Part shown: piece by piece, positions 33,814 to 47,631 of the stretch
How the letters are laid out: each line of letters opens with the position of its first letter
Position numbering within the stretch: position 1 is the stretch's first letter
Source of the DNA: Blastocystis sp. Blastoise
Lineage: Eukaryota > Sar > Bigyra > Opalinata > Blastocystidae
Assembly (NCBI GenBank): GCA_039096225.1
Contig: JBBPEB010000015.1
Coordinates: 1,215,001-1,279,000 of the forward strand
Direction of reading: 5' to 3'
Length of the DNA: 64,000 nucleotides
Translations under genes and position numbers: made by a program
Notes under the pieces: model-generated
Told to the model about the DNA's origin: nothing
Databases searched by the model: none
Seen by the model: the letters and a program-made list of their open reading frames with translations, nothing else

Positions 33814-34073
33814 TCTAAAATCAATATATAATTAATTATGAATCTTAAAAGATTATATAGAGTCTATTTGATTCAAATTATTTTCAAAAAACAAAACCAT
33901 TATAGAATTTGACTATTCTTCAAAAATAAACGAAATAAATGAAATTTCAACGGTAATTGAAAAGAAGGTAGTTCATAATTATGATTTTTATAGTATTACT
34001 ATTATCCATTAAAACAGAACATCGTCAGGTATAAATAAGTCGATCATATGCTATTTATTATCTATATGTAGTT

Positions 34074-37000
34074 ATGGACATAGAAGATGACAAGAAAAGT
34101 AAAAGTACAACAACTTTTGGTACAGATTGTGAATCAAATTCCTCAGATCATATAATTGAAAATGGATTAGAATTACACAATATATGTTATGGTGATAACA
34201 CAAATGAAACTAATCATCAGAATGAATTAGTTTTGCCACCAAATAATTACTTTAGTATTTATCATTTCTATGTTTTTTGTAATCTTTATAATATATAGAT
34301 GATAAAAAAAAAAGATATGAATACGTTAATAAAAGTCAATCTTTTCCTAGTTCCAACGAAATGTCAAACGATTCTGATAATGAAGTGTATCCGTTAAGGG
34401 ATAAGAATTTTTCTACTATTGAAAATGGTAAAGATTTGTGTTTGGAAAATTCGTTGACTGTTTTTAATGGAATTGAAACCATTCCGTCCAGTAGCTCAAG
34501 AGATATAACTCGTGTTGTGATTGAATCCGATAGTGAAGATTTATGTGATCAATCTTTGAATCAAATTCATGTAGATAATAAACATAAGGATTCTATTGAT
34601 AATGATTCAATATCTGTTAATAGTATTGATAATGAAAGTTCTCCAATGTCTCCTACTTATCCATCTCAATATTATGATATAAACCAATATCAAAATAAAG
34701 ATAGTAATGTGTATAATATAGAAATAAATAGAAATAATGATAAACAATTAGTTGAAAATAAAGATTCTATCCTAAATACAATTGAAATGGAAAATAAGGT
34801 AGTTCATTCATCGACACAACAAGATGAAATGCATATAGAGAAGTCTTTTAATAATAATAATAATATCTCAGATAATAATATATCAGATAGTATTAATAAT
34901 AAACGAAATAATAATCTCTCAGATAATAATATTTTCTCAGATAATAAACGAAATAATAATATCTCAGATAATAAACTAAATAATAATATCTCAGATAATA
35001 AACTAAATAATAATATCTCAGATAATAATAATTTCTCAGATAATAATAATATCTCAGATAATAATAATAATATGCGTACTCATTCATTATCCAATAATAT
35101 ATCATCATCACCATCATTATCTCCTCCTTCTCCTCTTATTCATCCTACTATACTATCTTCTCCTCTGTTTTCTCTTCCTGTTTCATCGCTACCATCAGAA
35201 ACAATCATATATAAACCAACATCAATCTATGAATCATTTATTACAAATATAAATCAATTATATCTTTCTTCTCAAAATAAGATTTCTATTCCTAATGATA
35301 TTGCATCTCATTACTATATACTATATTCATTATCATTAGATACATCACATCTATATCTACCCAAATCTATTATAATCATACCTTCTTTAGATATGCAAAT
35401 AACATGCCTCCTTGAGTCTATTCCATTAACAGATATTACATTACAATATATTGAAAGTGATTCTTCATTTAATGATATATATATCAATAAAAACTATTCT
35501 ATTCATACGCTCCTTGAAAACTATTTATTTCCTTCTATTAGTATATATTTAAAAACATATCATAATCATACAAATAATATAAGTTTATTAACTGAACATG
35601 ATATATATAATTCATTTCATTATATATCAAACACAAGTATACATATACTTTCACAAGAATTCCATAATCAATCATTATATACATTAATTACACTTACTAA
35701 TTATTTATATACATATTATAAAAATCAAGATTTATCTCTACTTTGGGATATATTCACAAAATATAAACATTATTTATATACTCAAATCTCTTATCAATCT
35801 ATACACCTATCTCAAGTATATATGTAATTATATGAATACACTTTTCTATATTCTATTCTATTCTTTATATATATATAGAATTATTTTATTCATTATATTA
35901 CCTATATAAATTGCTTATTTTATCAATTTCAAAAGTGTTTTCAATGTACAATAATCTCTTCAGAACATATATCTTGTTTTATATATACTTGGATTCAATC
36001 ACTTCTTGTTCTTCTTATTCCCAAGATAATTCCTTTTAAATCCACTGAAGATGGTTTAATTCCAATGGAAATAATTACTGACAAAGAACAAGAAGTTTTT
36101 TTGTGGGGAATTGGGCAATGGTTTCTTACATGTATTCATTATAAGTATATATATATAGTTTATATATTTATTATAATATATTTATTATAATAATAAATAT
36201 ATAGACAAGATCCATGGAAATATCTTTCATCGATTCTTTGTACTACTTCTTTCACTATATATGAGAATAACTGTTGGAATATAGATCGAACAAATCCTTC
36301 ATTATCAACTCTTCTGCCTCTCTTTCAATCTCCATATAATTATAAAGATATTATTATATATAAAGAGAAAGAAGAATCTTTGTTATATATCTGTCGACTA
36401 TATACATTCTTTTATATTCTAAAATCTTATCTTTATTATTGTAAAGATCATGAAATCTCTTCTTCTTGTTGGTCCTATATTTGTTCTATGATCCCTGATC
36501 TTATGATTCATAATAAACAAAAATCAACTATAACAAATAATAATAAATATTCTAATAAGAATATATCCATTTCTCGTAATAATATTCCTTCTTCTCATTT
36601 AAATTCATCATTATCGTCGAATATTATAGATTCTCAAATGTTTCTCTATCTATATATATATATATCTATTCTCTTACTTCTTCCTCCTCCTCCTTATACA
36701 TGTATTAATAAACTTCTTACACCTCTTCTTAATACTGTCAATATATGTATTTATTATTATTATTATTTATTATTATTATTATTATATTTTTATTTATAAT
36801 TATTATGTTTTATATTTATTATTATTTATTATTATTTATTATTATATATTATTATATTTTTATTTATTATCATGTGTTATTATATATTCAATATATAGTA
36901 TATTCAATGAAACCTCAAAATCTATCTTTATTTTCAACATCATCAAAAACACATTCTTGCTGTCAATTTGATTTTTTCCCTACGGTTATTAATATGGATA

Positions 37001-37182
37001 CTATATATACTTTTCATTGTTCTTGTCAACAATCAAATAGTAATTATCAATTATGTATTTGTAAATATCCAATTCTTTGGTATATTCTTAGTTTTTCTAT
37101 TTATTTTGTTATATACATATATATAGTACATGCTGCATTCCTATTTTCTTCCGAAATCTACTTCTTTCTCCAGATTTTCCTT

Positions 37183-37236
<54 letters not shown>

Positions 37237-37530
37237 TATCTACTTTTGTATCTATTAGTTCTATAAAGGAAATTAGTATCTCTACTCTTCTTCATAATAT
37301 ATTCACGTTATGCCATTATATAATTACAAATATACCATCAAATCAAATTATTAATTATATTTATATCATACTACGTAATTTAAAATCTTTTAATCTTTAT
37401 ATTATTATGTATTTCTTTTATATATGTATGTATTTATCACCATCACAATATTACTCTATTATATTGAAGGCATTCATCAATATTGACTATATCTCACTGT
37501 ATATATAATGTTATACTATATATAATGTTA

Positions 37531-37565
<35 letters not shown>

Positions 37566-38959
37566 GTATAAGTCCTTCTCTTCCTTCGTCTTTATCTCCT
37601 TATATCACTGAGATTCAACATACTATTCTTTTACGTTATTATACTTATACACTTATATTCTCATTCAATACACGTATATATATATATATATTTATTATTA
37701 TATTTATTATTATATCTATTATTATATTTATTATTATATTTCTTAATCACTATCTATAAATTCTTCTATTTTATATCAATTTAGAATCTTTTGAGAATGT
37801 TTTATCTGCATATATATCTCTTCTTTCTTCTTCTATTTCTCTATTTCTTACACCTTCAGATTGTCAAATGGACTTTTTATCTCTTTCTTTATCTTCACTT
37901 CAATTACTTCTCTATAAATATAAACAATTACATATACAAGAGATAACAACATATATACCTTTATTTGAAATAATTCCCACGATTATTCAACAATTAATTC
38001 CACTTGTTATTGATATTCATAATAATGCAAATCTAGCCATGTATAATATTTTATTTATTCTATTTATTTTATTTATTTTATTTATTCTATTTAATATATT
38101 ATTTTTATTATTATGATTCTACTTATTATGATTATCTAATTATAAATACCTTATATATATATAGTACAATATTCTCATTGATTTCTACTTATTTCTCGAC
38201 ACTTCTTTTTCCTCTTCCAAATTCATTTCAGCCTATTCTCATGAATATTTCAAAATTACTTCCAACATTTCAACAGTTTCCAGGATTATATTCGAATCTA
38301 CTTAAGGAATTTCAGTCGAACTCAATAGAACATTCTATTACTGTTCAAAAAGATATTGAAATGTATAGATTTAATTATATACTAGATCTCCTCTTTATAT
38401 ACTATATATATTATATTATATATTATATATTATATATTATATGTAGGTATACTTATATATATGATCTCTCTGTATCTACTCTTCTTCTCTTTGAATATTC
38501 ATCCATTCTTCATGCTACTACATATATATATAATCTATCTTCTCTTTTTCAGCAATATTCAGTCAACTCTTCAGTCCCTATAGATTCCTATAAATTTTAT
38601 ATGGCTCTATTTGAAAAACTCATTGATAACCGCGGTAATAAACAAATTACTGCAGAATCGTCTTCATTATTGACTTTAATTTTCTATCATATTTTTCATG
38701 TACATATATATATTCTTTTATAATATATATATATATAAATTTTACATTGTCTTTATATTTAAATAATATACATATATGTGTATAGGATGATATACAAGTA
38801 TTAATTGAACGAATTATAGCTTTATTTCCCTTATCTCTTTACGAAAATAATCATGGGAATAATAGTATTTTTGATCATTTATATTGTTCTGTCATAAAAC
38901 AATATCAACAATTATTAGTATAAAAATATCCATTATATATTTATTTCTATTACCATCAA

Positions 38960-39046
<87 letters not shown>

Positions 39047-39649
39047 TATCTCCAAGTCCTTTAGTATCTTCTGCTTATACTCTCTTTACTTCTCTTTCTC
39101 TTTCTCTTTCTTCTTCTCTATATACAAATATACAGAACAAACAAATATTGAATCAATTTATAAATCAATTTTTAGATCAATGGCAACAAGAGTATAGATT
39201 ATATAATATAGATATAGAGAAAGATCAACAGATATATACTACTATACAATTACTAAAGAAAAAACAGGATGAAAAAGTAAAAGATAGAAATGAACTGAAT
39301 ATATCACATGATCCTAACGGGAGTGATGAACTTCAGGCACGTGCTACTATAGAAGAAGAAGAAGATAATGAGAATTGCTTATATTATCGTTATTTATATA
39401 AGAATAATAGTTATGTATCTCTTTTACTTGTGTTTATTGATCATCCTCAAGTATATCTATATATATATATATATAGTATTCTATTTATTAAATTATTATT
39501 TAACCGTTATATACTGTTATTATTATTAAATTATTATTAAATTATTATTAAATTATTATTTTATTATTATATAGATATTTTATAATCCTCAAGAGAATTC
39601 TGTAATCCATAAATTTATTTATATTTACTTTAATTCATTATTTAGTATA

Positions 39650-39680
<31 letters not shown>

Positions 39681-40472
39681 GAAATCATATATATATATAT
39701 ATATATATATATAGAAGACCAAGCTGAAATTATTTCTAAATATGAATATATTTATGTATATATATATATATATATTCCTACAATAATTTTTATAAATATA
39801 TATATATAAATAAATCTATATAAATAAATATAAATTTATATATATAGTATCCTCTTCTTCTACCTCTTTTTTCTTCTTCTTCGTTCTTTTCTCCTTCATC
39901 AATATACTTTACACAAAGAGTATCTCTCTATTTCAAACAACTATTTAAATATTTATACACAAATGGAGATATCAAATATATATGTATATATTTGAATAAA
40001 TGTCAAAATTGTATATATATTTTTTATTCTAAACATTTATTGTTGTATTTTATAATATATACGTATATATACATATACATATTATTCCTTTACATATAAA
40101 ATACTCCTCTATACCTATTTATATAGATAATATTTCGCATTATCTTTTTGATACTTATATATATAACTCGTTGATATCAGCACCTTCTTCTATATATAAA
40201 TTCCTTTTACTTTATTATTATACTTCAAATCCCTATATATTTCAAGAGAATCATTCGTCTCTTTTGAATACAATATATATATCTATGTATAAAGAAATAC
40301 ATATAGATATAAAAGAAATAAAAGAAGATGAAGAAGAAACAATGTTATTACTTAAAGATATTGATATATATACTGTTAATTGCGTTCTTAGAGGGATCTT
40401 TTGGGGGATTTGGGGATTAAATACTCATCAGAATGAAGATGCAATGTATATTTTATATATAAACATAAATAT

Positions 40473-40505
<33 letters not shown>

Positions 40506-41237
40506 ATTTACTATAATGATATTGTATAGAGACATATTATCGATGTATTTTCATCTTCTTCTACTTCTTCTTTGTTTACCTACAACATCCTATACTACAT
40601 ATATTTACGGGGATTCTGTGTCCTCAGAAATCACACCTTGTTATATAGATATATATATGAAACAAAATAATATTCTAGTTCGTTTATTATTATTATATAT
40701 TATTCTTCTCTATAAAATAGAACAAGATAACTTTACAATCCCTGTTTCTTTGTCCAGAGAGTATCATTTTCTATATACACAATTCACGGCACAAAACACA
40801 AATCCATATATAAAACAGTATTCTTCACTTAGTCAATCACCTTTATCAGTATAAATATATATATGTATACATTTATAATTAATTATATTTTTTTAGAATA
40901 ATCACGGGAATCTTTCAAGATCGCTGAATGAATGGAGGGTATCTATTCAACAATTATCAATTCATTCAATTCATATACTTTTAAAAAATATTTATGATGT
41001 ATATATATACAGATTTATTTATATAGTCATTATTATGTATTTACTCATTAATATATATATATATCAATAATATTCATATTAATATATTAATTTATTAGCA
41101 TATAAAAATATTAAATATTGTATGTATATGATCAGCATCTTCTATTTATTATTTTTTTCTAACAATCTATATTAATATTTCTCTAGGTAATTTGTTCTTA
41201 TGATTGTGTAAGTAACTATGTATCACAATTTATTTAA
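34074..41237 (+). CDS. Very large orphan protein, Asn-rich N-terminus and helical remainder
   Basis: Many exons (probably more than 20) from ATG 34074 to a terminal short exon 41187-41237 encoding VICSYDCVSNYVSQFI. The reading frame carries through GTATAT...TATAG introns, predicting about 1,700 residues. The first about 300 residues are polar and acidic (SDNEVYPLRDKNF, VVIESDSEDLC), with a block of NNISDN/NNKLNNNISDN repeats at about 34855-35070 and a Ser/Pro run (SPSLSPPSPLIHP). The rest is predicted mostly helical, with phrases such as FLWGIGQWFLTCIHYKQDPW, SSSCWSYICSMIPDLMIHN, FSLISTYFSTLLFPLPNSF and NCVLRGIFWGIWGLNT, suggesting a HEAT-like alpha-solenoid. A poly-Asn run of about 18 codons is coded in-frame at 37184-37237 (PFNNN...ISTFVSISS). 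No catalytic motif recognised. Junctions in the 39.5-41.0 kb part are uncertain. Confidence 0.55.
38960..39042. repeat. Long (TA)n tract in an intron of the large orphan gene
   Basis: Two nearly continuous TA runs (about 38960-39014 and 39015-39042) make up most of the intron before the exon starting ISPSPLVSSAYTLF. Confidence 0.85.
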
Positions 41238-41718
41238 TAAATAGAAAATTGAATAATAAATACATATAGAATGATTTTCATTTGATTTCATATTATTTTA
41301 TGAAAACTACTATTGTTTTAGTAATCATATTTTTTGTTCCGTTTTGTTTCGTTTATTCATATATAGAACAAAAGAGTTACATGTTCTCTCTTAATTCATT
41401 ACTATTGTTATATATTATAAATTGAATAATAAATATATATATATATATTAATTCTATATGAATACGTCAAGCATCGCTTATGAATACAACAACAAAACAA
41501 ATAATAACAACTTAAACAACTGAAAACATAGAATTATTAAGAATATCGATAAAACACAACTGTGCATGAATTTTATGTAAATAAATAAATAAATAAATAT
41601 TCTTAAACATAAATAACAATATTTTCTTTTAAATAAATAAATATTCTTAAACATAAATAACAGTATATTTTTTTAAATAAATAAATATTCTTAAACATAA
41701 ATAACAATACATTTTTTG
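41238..41718. other. Convergent spacer with tandem repeats
   Basis: 3' regions of the large orphan gene and the cyclo-ligase gene. The right-hand quarter is the three-copy 44-bp repeat listed separately. Otherwise nothing recognised. Confidence 0.5.
41587..41718. repeat. Three 44-bp tandem repeats abutting the cyclo-ligase stop codon
   Basis: Copies start at 41587, 41631 and 41675, each beginning AAATAAATAAATATTCTTAA and differing at a few bases near the end. The array touches the stop codon of the minus-strand gene (41719-41721), so it forms the start of that gene's 3' UTR and may hold its poly(A) signals (AATAAA-like on the + strand, TTTATT on the mRNA strand). Confidence 0.85.
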
Positions 41719-42508
41719 TTATTCCTTCTTAAACAAATATGTATTTGAAATAATATAATCTAATTTCTTATCTGTTTCTGACATTGGTACCAATGGAATT
41801 ATTTGCTCATCAAAACCAATACCCTATAGATAATATATATATAATAAATAATAATTAAAAAATAGCATACAACAAGTGTAGGAAAAGCAACTTTATTCTT
41901 TGTACACCATGAAGAATACTTTTCAAAGAAAATATCTATGGAATAATAATATTAATATATAATCAATACTTAGATGCATAAATATTTATGCATATACCAT
42001 AGAATCCCTTTCCATGACCACAACGATTACAATGACTATCAAAAGCAACACCAGGAACGATAATTAAATCAAGTTTCTTTTCAGGATGATTCCATAAGTT
42101 ACGTTCTTCGTTATTTATAGGTATAGGTATTCCCCATTTATCTTTTGGAAAATCTAAAACTTCTTCTTTTGATAATAATTCAACCATTTCGATATCTTGA
42201 GGAGAAACTATTTGTGGAACAAAGCAGTATCTTTTGTTTTTTAATGAGTCCAGAAAAATACTGTCTGTATTTACTTCACAAGACATTGGAAGATAAAAAG
42301 CTATAGATTTCGCACTTTTGTATTCATTTAAAGCACTTAATTTCTTAAATATATTTGAACTTTGCTCTTCCTTGTTTTCCTTAGATAAACCTTTTAAAAC
42401 AACTTGAATATTCTTACGGATTACTTTCTTTTCGACTTGCATTACTTTTAATAACGGAACTACTTTACTTGTTTGTGTGAACATAAATCTTTGTGTAACT
42501 TTTATCAA
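41719..42508 (-). CDS. 5-formyltetrahydrofolate cyclo-ligase
   Basis: Three exons from ATG 42508 to TAA 41719, about 220 residues. Recognised by KKVIRKNIQVVLKGLSKENK (N-terminal helix with the basic R/K), KSIAFYLPMSCEVNTDSIFL, RYCFVPQIV, DKWGIPIP, and DLIIVPGVAFDSHCNRCGHG followed by KGFYD. The last is the phosphate/ATP-binding signature (usually VPGxAFDxxGxRLGxGxGYYD). The end is FPTLGIGFDEQIIPLVPMS. The enzyme makes 5,10-methenyl-THF from 5-formyl-THF using ATP. In the signature the usual G-x-R-L-G reads CNRCGHGKG, a mild departure. The N-terminus has about 25 extra basic and hydrophobic residues (MIKVTQRFMFTQTSKVVPLL), possibly an organelle-targeting sequence. Divergent from the CENATAC-like gene with 242 bp between starts. 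Confidence 0.9.
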
Positions 42509-42750
42509 GTTTTAAACAAGTATAGATCGATAACCTATCTTTTTGAATAAAATTGAATAAATAGAATTAAAATCAAGGGTTTTTCGAAATTGTGTGTCAA
42601 CTAGAAGAAATTACCATGGTTTCAATAATCTTTTTATTAGTTCGATTTATATCTTAATTGCTTGTTGTCTATCATAATATAGGTCGTTTATTGATATCCA
42701 TAGGTTTTAGAATCTTATTAAACTAATTATTTTGAATAATATACTGAATT
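42509..42750. promoter_or_regulatory. Short bidirectional upstream region
   Basis: 242 bp separate the start codons of the divergent cyclo-ligase and CENATAC-like genes, so both promoters must lie here or overlap the genes. No specific element recognised. Confidence 0.4.
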
Positions 42751-44682
42751 ATGTCACAAAAGTCGTTTGACTATTGTCAATGTTGTAAGTTGTCACATAA
42801 TCTTGGAAGAAAACATCTTTATACAAAACGGCATTGCCAAAATTTAACAAATTGGTATAATCGTCAGTTAGAAAGGATGAAAGAAGTTCTAGATATTGCA
42901 GAGAATTTATATGCACTTGTCTCTACAGTAGAGAGAACTTATTGGTGTGCATTCTGTCACAAAGAAATCAAAGATAGTGGACGTTTTTTAGTGTATTTAC
43001 TTTTTTTATATATATTATTGTATTCTTATTATATATAGAAAGAATGAGTTGTCTCATCTATACTCTGAGGATCATAAAAACAATGTGTATTTATTTATCA
43101 AACAAAATGGAACAAATCATGTTTTCTCCGCTGAACAATTTTTGATTGATGAATCAGTTTACACAAATGTATTGCTTATTCCTTATATAATATCTTCCTT
43201 TATAAAATATGTTCCTATATGTTTTGTTTTTTTATATAAAATGAATTTGTTTTCTATTTTTCTTCTTTTCTATATCCTTAAAAATATATATACCTTAATA
43301 AATATTATTTCTTAACTACATTTATTACTATACTCTCTTAGTATATGAATCGATGTCAAGAAATATTAGATAAAGAAATGAAGACAAATTTAGGTTTTTC
43401 TCTTTCTTCTTCACTTTCTTCGCTAACAACTGATATTCAGAGTATACAACAAAAAGATATATCTACTTCTATTCCCATCGGTCCTCAAAGACCTTCAAAA
43501 GAAGAAATAGAAGAAGAAGAACAAAAACGATATAAAGAAAAGGAAAAGGAGCAATTGGAGAGTGAACAACGTCTATTAAATCAAATAGAACAAGTATATC
43601 CCTATCAAAATATACATAGTCTCCTTCCTCTCTATACACTTCAATCTCTTCTTTCTCTACCTAAACAATGCAACTCACTTGTAACCGCAGATTTAAAGAT
43701 TCATACTGTATGTTATGCTGATTATTATTCTTTATATTATGATTAGTTTATTATGTTTTTTTTTTAATTATAATAATAATTCTCTTTATTATATTTATTA
43801 TTATCTTTATTATAATAATTTTTCTATATAATTATTATCTTTACTATAATTATTATTCTCTTTATTATCATTATAATCTTTTTGTTAGTACTCATTATAA
43901 TAATAATATCATGAACAATAAACAAATATTTATCCTCTTTTATTTAGTATACAACAGAAAAAGGTATAGAACAAAATCCAACAGGATTTAATTCCCGCGG
44001 GAAACGTGTATGGGGTGGTGGTCAAGTAGAGACTCCCCGTAATTCATGGGTATTATGGCCAATTGATATGATGTATATATGTCTATATAAAGATAAGTTG
44101 ATCATGGAGAAGAAGAAACAAGAAAAAGAAGAAGAAGAAAAGTATATAAATAAATTAAAAGGAGAAATTGATCCAATGAACTATTTAACTATCAAAAGAA
44201 GAGGAGAGAAATATGATATTGATGATGATAATGATAATTATAATTATAATGATAATGATGATAATGGAATAGAGAATAGAAACAGAAATGAAACAGAAGA
44301 AGAGAAACGACCTAAGAATAATCAATTAACAAGAATAAATATAAAGAAAACAGTTCCTTTATCGTGTGGTACTATTCATAATAATATAGGTATGCCTCCA
44401 TGGTTATTATCTTCTCCAGATACATCTACGAAGCAATTATTAGAATATATAAAGAAGAAGAAGAAGAGTGGGATTGACCCTCATTATCCTAAAAAGCTAC
44501 GTGCTATTGATATTGGCGTTCTTAGAGATTATGAAATGCCTGAAGGGTATAGATATATATATATATATAGACTATTCACTATTTATTCTATTATATATAT
44601 ATTCTTATATATATATTCTATTATATATATATATTACTGAAGTATTATATGTATATAAAAAAGAGTAAATTACATATATATG

Positions 44683-44735
<53 letters not shown>

Positions 44736-44924
44736 CACTATTTATTCTATTATATATATAGTATGCATTCCTCTGTGGATTGGTTACCTAATTTCGGCAG
44801 TGTTTGGGAACATGGATCTCGATATGAAGGACGAAAGAACTTCTTAGAAAGATATAGAAACAATAAACAAGATACTGCATCAAGTATAGATTCACACTCT
44901 ACAGAGAAAGATAATAATAAATAA
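42751..44924 (+). CDS. CENATAC/CCDC84-like minor-spliceosome protein
   Basis: Seven or so exons from ATG 42751 to TAA 44924. The N-terminus has the family's first zinc finger (YCQCCKLSHNLGRKHLYTKR, then HCQNL; compare C-x2-C...GRxHVYSxxH) and the second one (RTYWCAFCHKEIKDSGRF, completed across an intron by LVKNELSHLYSEDHKNNVYL, matching ...HLxSxEHxxxxxxFW). The middle is charged. The two C-terminal signature motifs are present: CGTIHNNIGMPPWLLSSP (compare N-x-H-x-G-x-x-PPW) and SSVDWLPNFGSVWEHGSRYE (compare VDWLPxFGxVWxxGxR). CENATAC acts in the minor spliceosome, with its strongest known effect on AT-AC introns. Donor 2 was placed so that GRF-LV-KNELSH stays in frame. The assignment rests on four independent motifs. 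Confidence 0.88.
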
Positions 44925-45715
44925 TAAATAATATTATATATTTCATTATAAATTATATTTCTCTCTATTCTTAAAATGTAATATAATATAAAAAGAAGAT
45001 ATATAAATCAACGTGAAATGTTTTCAATAACACTTAATGAATCACAAAAATTCTTTTCAAATAAACAAAATAGATATATACAATTATTGTATATATCTTA
45101 ATGAATATTATGTATATGTTTAACATATTTTATAGTTATGTTCTGTTGTTTTTCGATTATAGATAAGAGTTTGAATCCACAATCTAAAATTTATAAAGAT
45201 GTTGAAAAATAAATATATTTAAATATATATATATAACGTTTGAGCAAATACTATTTTAAGATAATTTATATAATTTATTAATTAAAAATTATTTTATTAT
45301 TCTAAAAAAAGTGATGAATTCTAAAATATAACTACCCAATCGTATATGTGAAAATTACTTTTAAAAAGTCTCGTATATATATATGTACAAACACAACAAA
45401 GAAATGAACAAGAAAACTTTAATACTTTAGTAAAAACTTAAAAAATAAGATATTAAAGAGAGAGTGAAGAAGAAGAGAATATACAAGTGTAAAAGGAGAT
45501 GATAAGGAAAAGGAAAAGAAACAGAAAATAATAAATAAATATATATACATATATATATATACAAAATATAAATATAGTGTTGATAATCATCATAATAAAC
45601 GATAATATAAATAGTATTTTATTTAATATAAATAATATACAACATATACATAAAGAATCATATAGATAGCAGAACAATAAAATATATGTATAATTTATCC
45701 ATATATATACTATTA
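44925..45715. other. Convergent spacer
   Basis: About 0.8 kb between the 3' ends of the CENATAC-like and fucosyltransferase-like genes. A minus-strand frame at 45453-45677 is Phe/Ile/Leu noise. No RNA gene seen. Confidence 0.5.
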
Positions 45716-47631
45716 TTAATCTTCAATACCTCCAACCATTCTTGCCCAAGTTCCGAATGTACTTCCAGCTGTACATACAACGACATGACATCTTGCTAAT
45801 AAATAGGCTTCAATAATAGCATCATAAGAAGCTTGACTCACTTCTTTAAGAGAAGAAGTACCTATATGATCTATAGCAGCGTTATAAGTAACTATGTAAT
45901 TAGGATATTTCTCTTTTAGTATTTTCTTTAATTCGTTTGAATCAGATACTACAAACCTAAAGAGAATATATAGAAAAATAATATAAAGAAGAATAGATAC
46001 TATTATAGAGAAAGATATCGATAATTAATTATTTAGATAACAATGAATAACAATAATATTGAATAAACGAGCATAATGAATATATTAATAATGCAATAAT
46101 ATATATTAAATAAGAAAGAAATGAATGAATAGCTATATAATAACAAAAAATACAATATATAAAAAAATAAAGATAGATATAAAAAATAAGTATAAAAAGT
46201 AATAATATTATATTTAATACTAAGTATAATAAGTATAATAATATATATATACCATTTAATAGGTTGTCCATAATTACGAGAGAGTAATTCCATTTTCTTT
46301 AACATTTGCTCTATAGCTTCTCCATCTAATAATGGCTTAGAACGTCCTTTAATAAAACTAGCTTTATTTCCTGTACGTAATTGAAGACCTAAGTAATTCC
46401 CGCGGGGAAGAGTAAGTGCTGCATCATTAATCATACGTTGTAATGGATCAACAGGTTTCACAATTTGAGATAACATCATATGTCGAATGGCTTCAATCTT
46501 AGTATGTGAATAAGGCTGTTCAAATATACCCATAGCTTTTAATGTAGGCTGCATAAAAGGTACATGCATAAAGAAATCCATTATACGTAAGCAAGTATCA
46601 TAATAAACATCTGTAGTATGGAATGTAGCATATAAAGTGGAAGGAGTAGGATGTTCTAAAGGAGTACTATCGTGATATGTTGTATAATCCGCTGTTAAGG
46701 TTTCTATATATAGGCATATATAGATATAAATATACAACAAAGAAAATGAATAACAAATTATATAGAGTAACTAAATATTATATATATATATAAACTTTAA
46801 AATCTACATAATTATATAAAGTTATTCTCTTCATAATGAATTCGATCTTTTTAAATACAAAAAGATATTAATGATATATATATATAGTTACCTTTACAAT
46901 TAGTACTTCTGACAGGAATAGTAAATTGAATATATTCTGCCATCGCAGGCCAATCACACACTACATATATATATATATAAGAATTTATTTTTAATTTCTA
47001 TAAATTATCTAATTCTTTAACAATTAAAATTATCATAAAAATGATAATATTTAAAAAAAAAAGATGATGCTTTCTTACCTTCAAAAGCTCTATCAGTTAC
47101 CATAGCTAAAAACATGGCATGCGTCATACATAAGAAACGATTTCCAAAACCTGAATTTGCAGGCTTATAAATGACACGACGAAGTGGACGTCTTCCATTA
47201 TACATATCATCAACAATCTTACGATAATTATCAATATATGTCTTACTTGATGGATGAGCTTTATATAATATATATATATAAATAAATATTTTCGAATTAG
47301 ATATTGTCAAAAGAAATAAAGATATAATAAGATAAAATATATGATCAGCAAGATCTTTACAGTTCATAATATAATTTAGATATATACGGACGTTGATATG
47401 ATCAAATTGAATAGAATTATTTAATGGAAATTCTCTTTTGACTACAACAGTTTGAGTTTTGGGATGATCTTCTACATCAAGAAATTGTATTTCTTGAAGT
47501 GTGTTTAATTTTAAATAAGCATCTTGAGTTCGGGTTGCTCGATGATGTAAATCAGAAAAATCAAATAAGAGAACTGCTCCAATAAAACAGAAACAACATA
47601 TCAATAGAATATAAGTGAATATGGACTCCAT
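45716..47631 (-). CDS. Fucosyltransferase-like type II Golgi protein (GT37/FUT-like)
   Basis: Four or more exons. Start 47631 was chosen because MESIFTYILLICCFCFIGAV gives a type II signal anchor; an upstream in-frame ATG would add a polar extension. The catalytic part shows KPANSGFGNRFLCMTHAMFL followed by AMVTDRAFEGK, resembling the G-x-GNR-x-x...LT-(N/D)-R motif of plant and protist xyloglucan-type fucosyltransferases. Then come CDWPAMAEYIQF, RGNYLGLQLRTGNKASF (the xGxQxR motif that binds GDP-fucose), SRNYGQPIKWY and, at the end, SQASYDAIIEAYLLARCHVV followed by VCTAGSTFGTWARM (the SxxF/A acceptor-nucleotide loop). It would act in the Golgi on glycans. The GT37-like assignment is by motif; a related GT-B fucosyltransferase family is possible. 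The gene is convergent with the CENATAC-like gene. Confidence 0.72.

Noticed and set aside
43305-43342. TTCTTAAC resembling a U12 branch site in a CENATAC-gene intron
   Set aside because: The intron's donor (GTATTGCTTA) is not U12-like and the branch-to-acceptor distance is long; likely chance.
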